Below, piece after piece: positions 9,179-18,800 of a stretch of 54,409 bases of DNA. How positions within the stretch are numbered: position 1 is the first letter of the stretch; each line of letters starts with the position of its first letter. The stretch spans positions 1 through 54,409 of the forward strand of contig JAABRE010000031.1 of the NCBI GenBank assembly GCA_011391125.1. Direction: 5' to 3'. This DNA comes from Synechococcales cyanobacterium S06 (lineage in GTDB: Bacteria; Cyanobacteriota; Cyanobacteriia; Cyanobacteriales; JAABRE01). The notes beneath the pieces are model-generated. The model did no database searches, was not told the origin of the DNA, and saw only the letters and a list, made by a program, of their open reading frames with translations. The translations under genes and the position numbers were made by a program.

Positions 9179-11002
9179 ATGCGCTACTGTCGAAACCCGG
9201 CTTGTCCTCACCCTGAAAATCCTGACAGTAATCAATTATGTCACGGTTGCGGCTTGGACTTGACTTTAACTCCCTTATTTCGCAATCGTTACCGAGTGAT
9301 GAAAGTGCTTGGCCAAGGTTCATTTGGTCGCACTTATGGCTCTTTAGATTTAGACTGTATGAATCGGCCTTGTGTAATTAAAAAATTTATTGCTCGGGCT
9401 GAAGGCGAAACTTTACTAAAAGCACAACAGCTATTTGCCCAAGAAGCCCAACGACTTTACGAATTAGACCATCCCCAAATTCCCCAACTTTATGCCTATT
9501 TTGAACAGGATGACTCCTTATATTTAGTTCAAGAATTTATCGAAGGACAAAATTTATTAAAAATCTTTAGAAGTCAAGGGTTTTTTAACGAAAAGCAAAT
9601 TTTAGCGATTTTAAAAGAAATCTTACCGGTTTTAGACTATATCCATGAACATGGAGTGTTACACAGAGACATTAAACCGGAAAATATTATGCGTCGTCTT
9701 CCTTCGGATAAAAATACCAAAAAAGGCAATTTAGTTTTAATTGATTTTGGCGGCGCAAAACAGACCACTGGAACTAATTTAACGGGTATGGGCACGGCCA
9801 TTTATACCCCCGGTTATGCAGCCATGGAACACATGATGGGAAGACCAAATAAAGGCAGTGATATTTATAGTTTGGGAGTCACTTGTATCCGTTTATTAAC
9901 GGGTTGTTTATCCACTGGTACCGTGGCCAAAGTGGCCGAAGATGAATTATATGATGTTCATAATGCTCGTTGGCGTTGGCGAGAAAAGGTTGGTGAAAAA
10001 AATATTACGGTTAACGAACAACTCGGCCAAGTTTTAGACAAAATGCTTGAACCTTTTCTGCAAAATCGTTACCAAACTGCGGAAGAAGTCTTAGCTGGCC
10101 TAGCTCCTAGACGTTCTCAGCCGGTGCAGATGCAGCAAAAAACCATGTTTATTGAAGATCCTCAAGCCGAAATTGAGAAAGAACTTCAACAAATGAAGAG
10201 TTTAAATAAATTTCAGTTTCAAGTGGTGACCGTTAATGGGAAAGGAGAGGAAAAGGAATCTAAAACCATGGAAGCTGAATATAAAACCGAAGATTTAGGG
10301 AAAGGAATTTCTTTGGAAATGGTTTCCCTTTCTGGGGGGGAATTTTTATTTGGTCTTCCACCGGAAAGTAAACAGAAAATTGAACACGATATCCCGCAAC
10401 AACTGGTGAAAGTACCTCCCTTTTATATTAGTAAATATCCCATTACTCAAAATCAATGGGAAGCAGTGATGAATAATAATCCCTCTCGTTTTAAGGCCGG
10501 TAATCGTCCTGTTGAACAAGTCTCCTGGTTTGAAGCAGTTACTTTTTGTCAGAAATTAACCGCTAAAACTGGCAAGGAATATCGCTTACCCACTGAAACT
10601 GAGTGGGAATACGCTTGTCGTGGTGGTACAACTACACCCTTCCATTTTGGTGAAACTATTACCACTGAGTTAGCCAATTATGACGGTAATTGTACCTCTG
10701 GTAACGCTCCTAAAGGTCGCTACCGCCAAAAAACGATCAATGTCGGTAGTTTTTCCCCGAATGCTTTTGGCTTGTATGATATACACGGCAACGTAAGGGA
10801 ATGGTGTGCCAATATTTGGGAACCCGTTTTCAATGGTGAAGAACTCATTGTTGTAGATGTCAATGATTTGCGTTTACGAGCTTTACGGGGTGGTTCTTGG
10901 GCTGATCATCCTTTATACTGTCGTTGTACGACTCGTTATGGTTTAGAACCGAATACCAAAAATTTTATTATCGGTTTTCGCCTTGTTTGTGTTGGTATTT
11001 AA
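9179..11002 (+). CDS. Serine/threonine kinase with C-terminal FGE-sulfatase-like domain
   Basis: 607-aa fusion. Residues 4-24 form a four-cysteine zinc-ribbon-like motif (CRNPAC...CHGC). A Hanks-type kinase follows: glycine loop GQGSFGRTYG, lysine in CVIKKF, catalytic loop HRDIKPENIM, and DFGGAKQT as the DFG segment, so it looks active. From about residue 370 (LEMVSLSGGEFLFG) there is an FGE-sulfatase (SUMF1) domain with PITQNQWEAVM, RLPTETEWEYACRGG, GNVREWCANIWE and GFRLVCVG. This domain is usual in cyanobacterial kinases and may sense a ligand rather than make formylglycine; the CX4C copper-binding pair of true FGE is not apparent near CRCTTRYG. There is no transmembrane segment. Confidence 0.9.
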   Translation: MRYCRNPACPHPENPDSNQLCHGCGLDLTLTPLFRNRYRVMKVLGQGSFGRTYGSLDLDCMNRPCVIKKFIARAEGETLLKAQQLFAQEAQRLYELDHPQIPQLYAYFEQDDSLYLVQEFIEGQNLLKIFRSQGFFNEKQILAILKEILPVLDYIHEHGVLHRDIKPENIMRRLPSDKNTKKGNLVLIDFGGAKQTTGTNLTGMGTAIYTPGYAAMEHMMGRPNKGSDIYSLGVTCIRLLTGCLSTGTVAKVAEDELYDVHNARWRWREKVGEKNITVNEQLGQVLDKMLEPFLQNRYQTAEEVLAGLAPRRSQPVQMQQKTMFIEDPQAEIEKELQQMKSLNKFQFQVVTVNGKGEEKESKTMEAEYKTEDLGKGISLEMVSLSGGEFLFGLPPESKQKIEHDIPQQLVKVPPFYISKYPITQNQWEAVMNNNPSRFKAGNRPVEQVSWFEAVTFCQKLTAKTGKEYRLPTETEWEYACRGGTTTPFHFGETITTELANYDGNCTSGNAPKGRYRQKTINVGSFSPNAFGLYDIHGNVREWCANIWEPVFNGEELIVVDVNDLRLRALRGGSWADHPLYCRCTTRYGLEPNTKNFIIGFRLVCVGI

Positions 11003-11045
11003 AATCATTACTTGATTATCTCACACAAAAGCGCTAAGTTATATT

Positions 11046-11113
11046 GTAGGGTGGGTTAGGTGGCGAAAATTCAGTAACCACCACCCACATTGAACAATCC
11101 ACCGTAACCCACC
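11046..11113. repeat. GTAGGGTGGG-type hairpin repeat
   Basis: About 68 bp starting GTAGGGTGGGTTAGGTGG and ending in CCACCGTAACCCACC, so the ends can pair. It belongs to the family at 19396-19460, 49095-49160 and 52772-52837, though its right end has drifted. It lies between the kinase gene and the ISL3 element and may act as a transcript-end hairpin. Confidence 0.7.
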
Positions 11114-11142
11114 AGCCCCAATTGTTAACTAGACCTCTTGCG

Positions 11143-12383
11143 GGCTCTCTTGGGGTTTTGTGGTAAAATGTAGTATAGGTTACATTTTAGAGAGGTAAGA
11201 CAAATGAATTTACATTTAGATAATTTACTAAATTTAGCGAATGTGACAGTATTTACTTGTTAGAAAAAAGAAGATTTTTATCTGTTAGAATTAGAATGTT
11301 TAAATGAGAAGGTAAAATGTAATTATTGTGATTTTTTGACAGATAATATTCATCAAGATCGTCCAATTTTAGTAAAAGATTTATCAATTTGTGGTCAGGA
11401 AGTTTATTTGAAAACTCCTCGCCGTCAAATTTATTGCCCTGATTGTAAAAAATATTCTACGGAAGAATTAGACTTTGTAGAATCAGGAAAAAAATATACA
11501 GTTAGATATGAACAATATATTTATGAGAGAGTCAAAGAGTTAACAGTGGAACAAGTTAGTTATCAAGAAAAGTTGTCAACAGAGCAAGTGCAAAATATTT
11601 TTAATAGACTTGCTGAAAAAAAAAAGACTGGGGACAACCGACAAGATTAAGTTTAGATGAAATTAGTAGAAAAAAAGGACATAAAAAATTTGTGACCGTA
11701 GTTAGTGATCTGGATAAGAGTTCTTTATTAGAAGTTATAGATTCTCATAAAAACGATGAGATAATAGAAAAACTTAAGGAGATACCAATAGATATTCGAG
11801 AAAATGTTAAGGAAGTTAGTGTAGATATGTGGGGAGGCTTCCCTAGTATTGTTCAAAAAGTGTTTACTAATGCCCGGTTAGTAATTGATAGATTTCATGT
11901 CAGGAAATTAGTTAATAAATCTCTAAATGAACTGAGATTATTAGTGAATCTAAAAGGATTAAAAGCACGTTGTTTATTATTAAAAAATGGCGCTGATTTA
12001 ACAGAGGATGAACAAGAAGAATTAAAAGAATTATTAAATAGTTCCACGGTTTTAAGCATAGCTTATGAATTAAAGGAAAATTTAAGAAATATTTATGAAA
12101 CTACTACTACAGTAAAAATGGGTATCAGAAGATTAACGAATTGGCTAGTTTCAGCAAAACTTATTTTTGGCAAAACTGCTGATACTATTAAAAAGCATTT
12201 ATTAAATATTTGTAATTATTTTCTGAACAGAACTACAAGTGGAGTAATGGAGCGACTTAATAATAAAATTAAATTAATAATTAGACAAGGTTATGGATTT
12301 AAGACCTTTGAATCTTTACGGACTAAACTGTTAGCTTGTCTTTTTAAATAAGTTTTACTTATCACCGAGAGTACGGGAGAGCC
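11143..12383 (+). mobile_element. Degenerate ISL3-family insertion sequence
   Basis: About 1241 bp. The left end begins GGCTCTCTTGGGG at 11143. The right end closes with GTACGGGAGAGCC at 12383. GGCTCTC and GAGAGCC are exact complements, with weaker matching inwards, as in ISL3 terminal repeats. The 8-bp flanks (CTCTTGCG, AATAATTT) do not match, so either the target duplication is lost or the ends are misjudged by a few bases. It contains a single broken transposase gene. The right end lies 9 bp from the brnA stop codon. Confidence 0.7.
11204..12351 (+). pseudogene. ISL3 family transposase, broken
   Basis: The transposase reads from ATG 11204 (MNLHLDNLL...) but meets an in-frame TAG at 11261-11263 after 19 codons. 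It continues in frame with the zf-ISL3 region (CNYCDF, YCPDCKKYSTEELDFVESG) to a second lesion: a run of ten A at 11616-11625 shifts the frame. After the shift it reads WGQPTRLSLDEISRKKGHKKF, then the DDE_Tnp_ISL3 core with VSVDMWGGFPSIVQKVFTNA and VIDRFHVRKLVNK, and ends at 12351. An A10 run can support programmed slippage, but with the early stop as well the gene is very probably dead. Confidence 0.85.
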
Positions 12384-12392
12384 AATAATTTT

Positions 12393-12635
12393 TCAATTAT
12401 TTTTAATATATTCCCGAAGTAAAGTATTAATTTTAGATTGATTTTCTTGTTTATTACTTTTATACCAAGCGACGATATCTTCATCAAGAGATAAAGTAAG
12501 AGTTTGTTTTTGAGGTTTAGATTGAGAACCACGACGAATAATAGCAGTTTTTAACATATCTGGTGTAATTTCTGGACAATCTGAAAAATCGATCTCTTTA
12601 TCTTCGAGAGAATCTACTTTTTCCCAATCAGTCAT
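12393..12635 (-). CDS. brnA: BrnA family antitoxin
   Basis: Antitoxin of the type II BrnT-BrnA system. It neutralises BrnT and normally represses its own operon through a C-terminal ribbon-helix-helix domain. The 80-aa product ends with QTLTLSLDEDIVAWYKSN and INTLLREYIKNN, the DNA-binding part. I choose ATG 12635: it overlaps the end of brnT by 8 bp (ATGACTGA), a normal coupled arrangement, whereas the longer frame would overlap it by 38 bp. The ISL3 element ends 9 bp beyond the stop codon. Confidence 0.88.
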   Translation of the reverse strand: MTDWEKVDSLEDKEIDFSDCPEITPDMLKTAIIRRGSQSKPQKQTLTLSLDEDIVAWYKSNKQENQSKINTLLREYIKNN

Positions 12636-12903
12636 TGAGTTCAGTGAAATAAATTTTTTGTTCATTTTTAGTACCTTTTCTAGCAGATATAATTCTAATT
12701 ATTTCGTTTATTTCTGTGTAAACAACTACGATAATTCTACCGTTTAATAAACCTAATGCAATCCATCTTTGTTCACCATAATTAAAGCGATTATCTTCTA
12801 AAATTACGGTATCATAATCAAAGATTCTCAAAGCATCTACAAAGTCAATACCATGTTTTTCGATATTTATTTGACGTTTATTTTCATCCCATTCAAATTC
12901 CAT
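12628..12903 (-). CDS. brnT: BrnT family toxin (RNase)
   Basis: 91-aa toxin of the BrnTA system, a ribonuclease with a RelE-like fold. The family start FEWDENKRQINIEKHGIDFVDA is clear, followed by LEDNRFNYGEQRWIALGLLNGRIIVVVYTE and the closing IRIISARKGTKNEQKIY. It lies first in a two-gene operon with brnA, the usual order for this family. Both parts appear intact. It sits between an IS remnant and an orphan hicB, in an accessory island. Confidence 0.92.
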   Translation of the reverse strand: MEFEWDENKRQINIEKHGIDFVDALRIFDYDTVILEDNRFNYGEQRWIALGLLNGRIIVVVYTEINEIIRIISARKGTKNEQKIYFTELND

Positions 12904-12967
12904 TTTTATTTTATCTTATTTAATACCAATTCATTCCAAGATACTGGGGTTAATTTGGGCATTTTTA

Positions 12968-13222
12968 TTAAGCAGAAATAAGGGGTTTATTAATTATATT
13001 GAGATCAATTCCGTCAAGAATAGGGATTTCTAATCCTAAACTTAAACGTAAAGCAATCCAATCGCTTAATGCTTCTTGTAATTCATTTCTACATCCTTCT
13101 AATGTCTCATGATTGGCCCAAACTCCTTGAATATTCGGGATTTCTCCCCAATAGCTATGATCATCTTCTATGATTTCATAATTTGCCATTTCCATGGCTT
13201 TTTTTAGGTAAGTTGCTAACAT
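12968..13222 (-). CDS. HicB-like antitoxin (orphan)
   Basis: 84-aa HicB-type protein: partial RNase-H-like fold with YEIIEDDHSYWGEIPNIQGVWANHETLEGCRNELQEALSDW. I start it at ATG 13222, 6 nt after GAGGA; the frame can be opened 4 codons earlier at a TTG that overlaps this ribosome site. No hicA-sized gene lies on either side, so the toxin is missing or elsewhere. Many cyanobacteria carry such solitary HicB proteins. It neighbours brnTA and the methyltransferase-nuclease pair. Confidence 0.82.
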   Translation of the reverse strand: MLATYLKKAMEMANYEIIEDDHSYWGEIPNIQGVWANHETLEGCRNELQEALSDWIALRLSLGLEIPILDGIDLNIINKPLISA

Positions 13223-13312
13223 TTTATTCCTCAAAAAACGATCTTTTTTTATTAATTATAAACTAATTTTGTTTAATTAGTGGGCAAAAAACCCACCCTA
13301 ATTAATTATAAT

Positions 13313-13419
13313 TTAGGCTGTGAAGTATTTAGCCATGGGGTGATAGGCAATAATGGCCGTTGTTGATTGTTCAGGATAAAGTTGCTCGGATTCGTCCATA
13401 GACATCTTAAGGCGATCGC
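13313..13419 (-). pseudogene. Detached copy of the metH 3' end
   Basis: These 107 bp match the last 107 bp of metH (15782-15888) with 7 mismatches. Read on the minus strand they encode the MetH tail from [18 protein letters not shown] to AKYFTA plus the stop codon. Against intact MetH there are only conservative changes (I to L twice, V to M), and the other differences are silent. Homology stops exactly at a HIP1 octamer (GCGATCGC, 13412-13419). The copy has no start codon and is not expected to be translated. With the real metH end it brackets the two-gene cassette at 13435-15684. Confidence 0.92.
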
Positions 13420-13434
13420 CGGAGCAAAAAGCAG

Positions 13435-14328
13435 TTAAAATAAAGTTGCTTGATAAAAAGATTCATCTATTCTTTGTTGAGCCATTTTTTGGTATTTTTC
13501 CACTAATTCTATACCGATAAAGTTACGATTATGTTTTTTGGCAACAACTCCCGTTGTACCTGAACCTGTAAAAGGATCGAAAATAAAATCATTGACTTGA
13601 CTAGAAGCGAGTAAACAAGTTTCGACTAATTTTTCAGGATAAACAGCAAAATGAGTGTCGCGAAACTTACTCAAAGGAATCTCCCAGACAGTTCTTTTAT
13701 TTCTACCATTGGGGTGGAAAGCTTGATCCCATCTACCATTATGTAAATTAGAATTACCGCCATTTTTTCCCAGTTCAGGAGTTCCATTTTTTTTGCCTAA
13801 ATGATTTCTTCCTCCTTTCATTTTTGAGTTTTCTGAAAAGGTAACATGGGGTTCTCTAATGGCATCTGCATCATAAAAATAGTTAGTAGTTTTTGAAAAT
13901 AAAAAAACATATTCATGCTCAATAGTCGGTCTATCTTTAACAGAAGAAGGCATGGCATTAGGCTTTTTCCAGATTATATCACTGCGCAAAATCCAGCCAT
14001 TATTTATAAGAGCAAAAGCTACTCGCCAAGGTACTCCTAATAATTCTTTATTGCGATAAGTATCCCCAAGATTTAACCACAATAAACCCGAATCTTTTAA
14101 CTTAGGTTTAATAACATTAAAACACACTACTAAATTATTAATATACTCATCTAAGGTTTTTTCCCTACCAATTTCATTCTGATTAAACTTTTCTTCTGAA
14201 TATATTCTATGACCAAAATAGGGAGGACTGGTAATAATTGACTGAATAAAATTATCAGGAATAAGATGACATACTTCCCTCACATCACCCAGAAAAATTT
14301 TATTTTTCAAACACATTTTATCGCTCAT
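13435..14328 (-). CDS. Site-specific DNA methyltransferase (beta-type, N4-cytosine or N6-adenine)
   Basis: 297-aa amino-methyltransferase of the N6_N4_Mtase family. The catalytic motif TSPPY is at residues 33-37, and the AdoMet-binding motif DPFTGSGTT comes last, near residues 251-259, giving the circularly permuted beta order. Between them lie [10 protein letters not shown], the [21 protein letters not shown] region and [25 protein letters not shown], common to this group. TSPPY fits either N4-cytosine or N6-adenine chemistry, and the recognition site cannot be read from sequence. It lies downstream of the CoiA-like nuclease on the same strand, which suggests a restriction-modification pair. 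Confidence 0.9.
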   Translation of the reverse strand: MSDKMCLKNKIFLGDVREVCHLIPDNFIQSIITSPPYFGHRIYSEEKFNQNEIGREKTLDEYINNLVVCFNVIKPKLKDSGLLWLNLGDTYRNKELLGVPWRVAFALINNGWILRSDIIWKKPNAMPSSVKDRPTIEHEYVFLFSKTTNYFYDADAIREPHVTFSENSKMKGGRNHLGKKNGTPELGKNGGNSNLHNGRWDQAFHPNGRNKRTVWEIPLSKFRDTHFAVYPEKLVETCLLASSQVNDFIFDPFTGSGTTGVVAKKHNRNFIGIELVEKYQKMAQQRIDESFYQATLF

Positions 14329-14409
14329 TTAAAATACTTTCAATATATTTATTTAACTTAATTTGTGATTCATCATCTCTTAAATAATATTCAAAAGAAG
14401 TCCAATGTT

Positions 14410-15684
14410 TTATAACTCAGGGAATAAAGTCTCAAATAATTTATTATATTTGTCATTTTGTTTTAAACCTGCTAATTTGTATTTATGTAATTTATTGCGA
14501 TAAGCTCCTTTTTTATCTTCTTGAAGTACAATTTTTTCAATACCATAATAAGACAAAGCTAATAAAAAGACTTGAGCATATTCTTGACGATATTCTAAAA
14601 TGTGATTAGCTAAACTGATAAAATTTTTATATTTATAATTAATCATTTTCTTATATTTTAAGGAATAAATAGCATCTAATACAGCATTTAACCTTGAATC
14701 GTTAATAGTAAAATTTATGTTTTTAGACTGAAATAAATTTTGAAAATCAAACAATTTACTATTTTTTTCTTCATCTGATAAGGTATTTCTCTCTAACCAA
14801 AAGTTTTCAAAGTCTTTAATAAATCCTTGCTTAAGATAATAGCTTAATTCTTGATATTTTGATTGAGGATCATAATAAAATAGTTTATAATTATTGTAAT
14901 CAAATTTTAAATCATCAAAACATATTTCTTTAACTTCAGGCTTAAATTCAATCGCATTATTCTTAATCAGAACTTCTTGATAATAACATTTAATGATAAA
15001 TTTACCTTCTTTTTCCGATTTTTCGATAGTTTCATCATTAATAAGAAAAGCGTTATTTTTATTAGAGTAAATTATATCTTTTTCTGTAAATTTTTGGCTA
15101 TCAACATCAGGATTAAATTTATTAAAAAACCAGATAATAAACGTTTTATTGTCCCGATAAAAAACTTCTCTTTCGACAATTACACTTAAAAAAGTTGTTG
15201 ATAACTGAACTTCAAAAACAATATCTAACCCTTTAAATTTTGCGGAAACATCTGGTCTTTTCCACTCTTTTGAAAGTCCTTTACTATTAAAATTTTTTTC
15301 GACTTTAAGATCAGAAAATCTCTCATCTTTTTCCAGACAACTTGCGATAAATTCTTTTAACTTTATATGTTCTTCACTTTCTTTTTGCCCATTATACTTC
15401 ATTCTCTCTATTTCCTGTTTACTATATTTATTAGTCGTTTTAATTGGGCAGTCTCCGCTATCATATAAATGGGCAAAGTGCATCGTTTTTTTTCCATTTA
15501 CAAAACCTCTAATCTTAACAGGTTGATAACAATAAGGACACACTAATAACTTTTCTTTTCTTTGATTAGATTCTTCTAGTTTTCTTCTACCTTGAAAAAT
15601 TGTTTCCTCAGATAACGAAAAAAAATAATCTGCTTTAAGAAAGTCACCAGTTTTTATATTTAAAACTTCTTCTATTGTTCTCAT
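14410..15684 (-). CDS. CoiA-like / putative PD-(D/E)XK endonuclease with N-terminal zinc motif
   Basis: 424-aa protein. A cysteine-histidine cluster (CPYC at 49-52, HFAH at 69-72, C79) resembles the N-terminal zinc motif of CoiA-type competence proteins. A nuclease-like core follows: glutamates in KESEEHIKLKEFI, then KRPDVSAKF (D145) and DIVFEVQLS (E158, Q160), a PD-(D/E)XK pattern with Q in place of K, as CoiA-like proteins often have. The C-terminal 200 residues are lysine/asparagine-rich and unrecognised. No competence genes are nearby. Position next to a methyltransferase makes a restriction enzyme plausible, but this is inference. Composition is strikingly AT-rich and no HIP1 site was seen, which fits recent acquisition. 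Confidence 0.7.
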   Translation of the reverse strand: MRTIEEVLNIKTGDFLKADYFFSLSEETIFQGRRKLEESNQRKEKLLVCPYCYQPVKIRGFVNGKKTMHFAHLYDSGDCPIKTTNKYSKQEIERMKYNGQKESEEHIKLKEFIASCLEKDERFSDLKVEKNFNSKGLSKEWKRPDVSAKFKGLDIVFEVQLSTTFLSVIVEREVFYRDNKTFIIWFFNKFNPDVDSQKFTEKDIIYSNKNNAFLINDETIEKSEKEGKFIIKCYYQEVLIKNNAIEFKPEVKEICFDDLKFDYNNYKLFYYDPQSKYQELSYYLKQGFIKDFENFWLERNTLSDEEKNSKLFDFQNLFQSKNINFTINDSRLNAVLDAIYSLKYKKMINYKYKNFISLANHILEYRQEYAQVFLLALSYYGIEKIVLQEDKKGAYRNKLHKYKLAGLKQNDKYNKLFETLFPEL

Positions 15685-15781
15685 TTTTTTTATTTTAATA
15701 TCATTAAATTGTAATTATAAAGCATAGAGAAAATATTTACAATACAGTTTAGCCCTTTATAAACAAAGGGCTAAATGTTTA

Positions 15782-15888
15782 TTACGCTGTGAAGTATTTA
15801 GCCACGGGGTGATAGGCAATAATGGCCGTGGTTGATTGTTCCGGATATATTTGCTCGGATTCGTCCATAGACATCTTAATGCGATCGC
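15782..15888 (-). repeat. Resident copy of the metH 3'-end direct repeat
   Basis: Last 107 bp of metH including its stop codon. Together with 13313-13419 it forms a direct repeat, 100 of 107 positions identical, with starts 2469 bp apart. Both copies begin at the metH stop and end at the same HIP1 octamer. Confidence 0.92.
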
Positions 15889-18800
15889 ATCCTAACAATT
15901 CCAACTGTTTATATTGGTCCTGAATATTAGGACAAGCAGGGTAGCCAAAACTATAGCGCGAACCTTGGTAACGTTGTTGCAAAACATCACGAAGGTTGTC
16001 AGGTTCAAGGTCGCCAAAACCCAACTCGCGTCGAATCAGCGCATGAGTCCATTCCGCCAACGCTTCCGCAGTTTGGACGGCCATACCATGAAAATAGAGA
16101 TAATCGGTGTATTCATTAGCAGCAAAGAGCTTTTGGGCGTATTCCGTGGCAATTTCTCCCACAGTCACCGCTTGCATCGGAAAAACGTCGATTATCCCCG
16201 ATTCTACGGTAGCGAAGAAATCCGCAATACACAATCTCCGGCCGGATTTTTGGCGCGGAAACTCAAAACTAGCCACAATTTCCTTACCGTTGGGGTTTTC
16301 TGGATTGTATATGTGCAGTGTGTTACCTTCCGCTTGACAGGGGAAATAACCATAAATAACAGTGGGTTGCAGTAAACTCAGCGCATGGATGCGTTGCTGC
16401 CAGTCGCTTAAAATGGGTTGCACCTTTTCGGCGATAAACTGGTCATATTCCTCGCGAGACTGCTCTTTTGGCTTTCTAAACTGCCATTGACCGACAAATA
16501 AAGCTTGTAAGTCCAGATAGTTCCACACTTCATCTAAATTAAAAGAATCTGGTGGCAACAATTTTGTTCCCCAAAAAGGAGGAGTTGGTCTCGTAACCTC
16601 TAAACTAACAGCTTCGGAGCGTTTTGTGTCGATAATTTTTGGCTCATTCTTATCAGCTTTACGGCTTTCCTTTGCCTCAATTTTATCTTTTATTTGTTGT
16701 TCTCGAATCGCATTTTCGGCAATTTCGTCTAAAAATCCCTGTAAATCATCCCATTTTTCAGCATTTTTTGCAGGCATTAATTTATCCATAAAATGTAAAT
16801 CAGAAAAAGCATCTTTACCATAAATAACCCTTCCTTGATAGACATTTTGGCAGTCTTCATAAACAAATTTTGGTGTTAATGCTGCTCCTCCTAAAATAAC
16901 AGGAACAGTGATCCCTTTTTCGTTAAAAGTTTCCAAATTATCCTTCATAAATGCTGTTGATTTAACTAGCAGTCCACTCATGGCGATGCAATCAGCTTTA
17001 TGTTCTTGGTAAGCAGAGATAATATTTTCAACTGGTTGTTTAATACCCAAGTTAACCACTTTATAACCATTATTAGAAAGGATAATATCGACTAAATTTT
17101 TGCCAATATCATGCACATCACCTTTAACCGTTGCAATAACCAAAGTACCTTTTCCACTACCATCAGTATCCGCTTTATCCATATATGGTTCTAAAAACGC
17201 AACGGCAGCTTTCATAGTTTGAGCTGATTGTAGAACGAAAGGTAGTTGCATTTGTCCACTACCAAATAATTCCCCAACAACTTTCATTCCATCTAACAGG
17301 AAAGTATTAATAATATGAAGGGGAGGATACTCTTTTAAAGCTTCATTTAGGGCCGTTTCTAAACCTATTCTTTCCCCGTCGATAATGTGTGTCTTAAGTC
17401 TTTCGTCAATGGGCAAAGTTGAGCTATCAACTTTAATTTTCTTGGTAGTTTTTCCCTCGAATAAAGTAGTAAGTTTAGTTAAGGGATCATAAACACAAAC
17501 ATCACCCTCAAATTGTCTTCTATCATAGATTAAATCTAAGCAGATTTGCTGATGTTCTTGATCGATTTTTGCGAGGGGTAAAATTTTATTAGCACTAACA
17601 ATTGCTGCATCTAAACCTACTGCCATTGCTTCATGTAAAAAAATGGAATTTAAGACTTGTCTTGCGGCAGCATTCAAGCCAAAAGAGATATTTGAAACTC
17701 CTAATAAAATATGACAATCGGGTAACTCGTCCCGCATTTGCTTAATCGAATCAATTGTTGCTTTACCATTGTTACGATCTTCCTCAATACCGGTAGAAAT
17801 AGGCAAAGCTAAGGGATCAAAAAAGATTTCATGAGCGGGTATTCCATAAGCTATAGCCTCATTGTAAGCTCTTTTTGCTATGGCAAATTTTTTCTCCGCC
17901 GTGCGACCCATGCCTTCTTCGTCAATCGTACCAACTACGATTCCAGCGCCATATTTTTTGGCAATTTCTAACACTTGAAAAAACCTTTCTTCACCATCTT
18001 CGTAGTTAGTGGAGTTAAGAATACATTTCCCTCCAGCTACTTTTAAACCTGCCTCCATTTTGTTCCATTCTGTGGAATCTAACATTAAAGGAAGGGTGAT
18101 ATTATTAACTAAACGGGAGGCTAATTCGTGCATATCTTTAACACCATTTCGTCCCACATAATCGACATTCACATCTAAAATGTGAGCACCTTCTTTGACC
18201 TGACTTTTAGCGAGGGAAATTAAACCATCCCAGTCTTCACTATTTAGTAATTCCCGACATTTCTTTGAACCACTTGCGTTCAATTTCTCGCCGATAATTA
18301 GGAAGGAATTATCTTGTGTATAATTTTGGGTGCTGTAAATAGAAGCCGCAGCGGGTTCATAGTGGGGATGACGCTCTTTTGGGGTTAAATCTTTAGTAAG
18401 TTCAGCTAATTTTTGAATGTGGTCATAACGAGTACCACAACAACCACCAATTACCTGCACTCCTAAGTCTTCAATGAAGTGCATTAGGGCCATTTTTAGC
18501 TCCATTGGTGTTAGTCGATAGTGTGCTTGTCCGCCTACATTTTCTGGCAATCCTGCGTTAGGAATACAGGAAACAATGAAGGGTGAATTTTCCGATAAAT
18601 ATTTAATATGTTCCTTCATTTGTTCCGGACCTGTGGCACAATTTAAACCCAAAATATCGATATTAAATGGTTCTAAAATTGCTAAAGCTGCCGCAATTTC
18701 TGTTCCTACTAACATGGTTCCCATGGTTTCCATTGTCACCGAAACCATGATGGGTAATCGCTCTTTTTTCTCGCTAAAAACTTCTTCAATTGCGTTTAAA

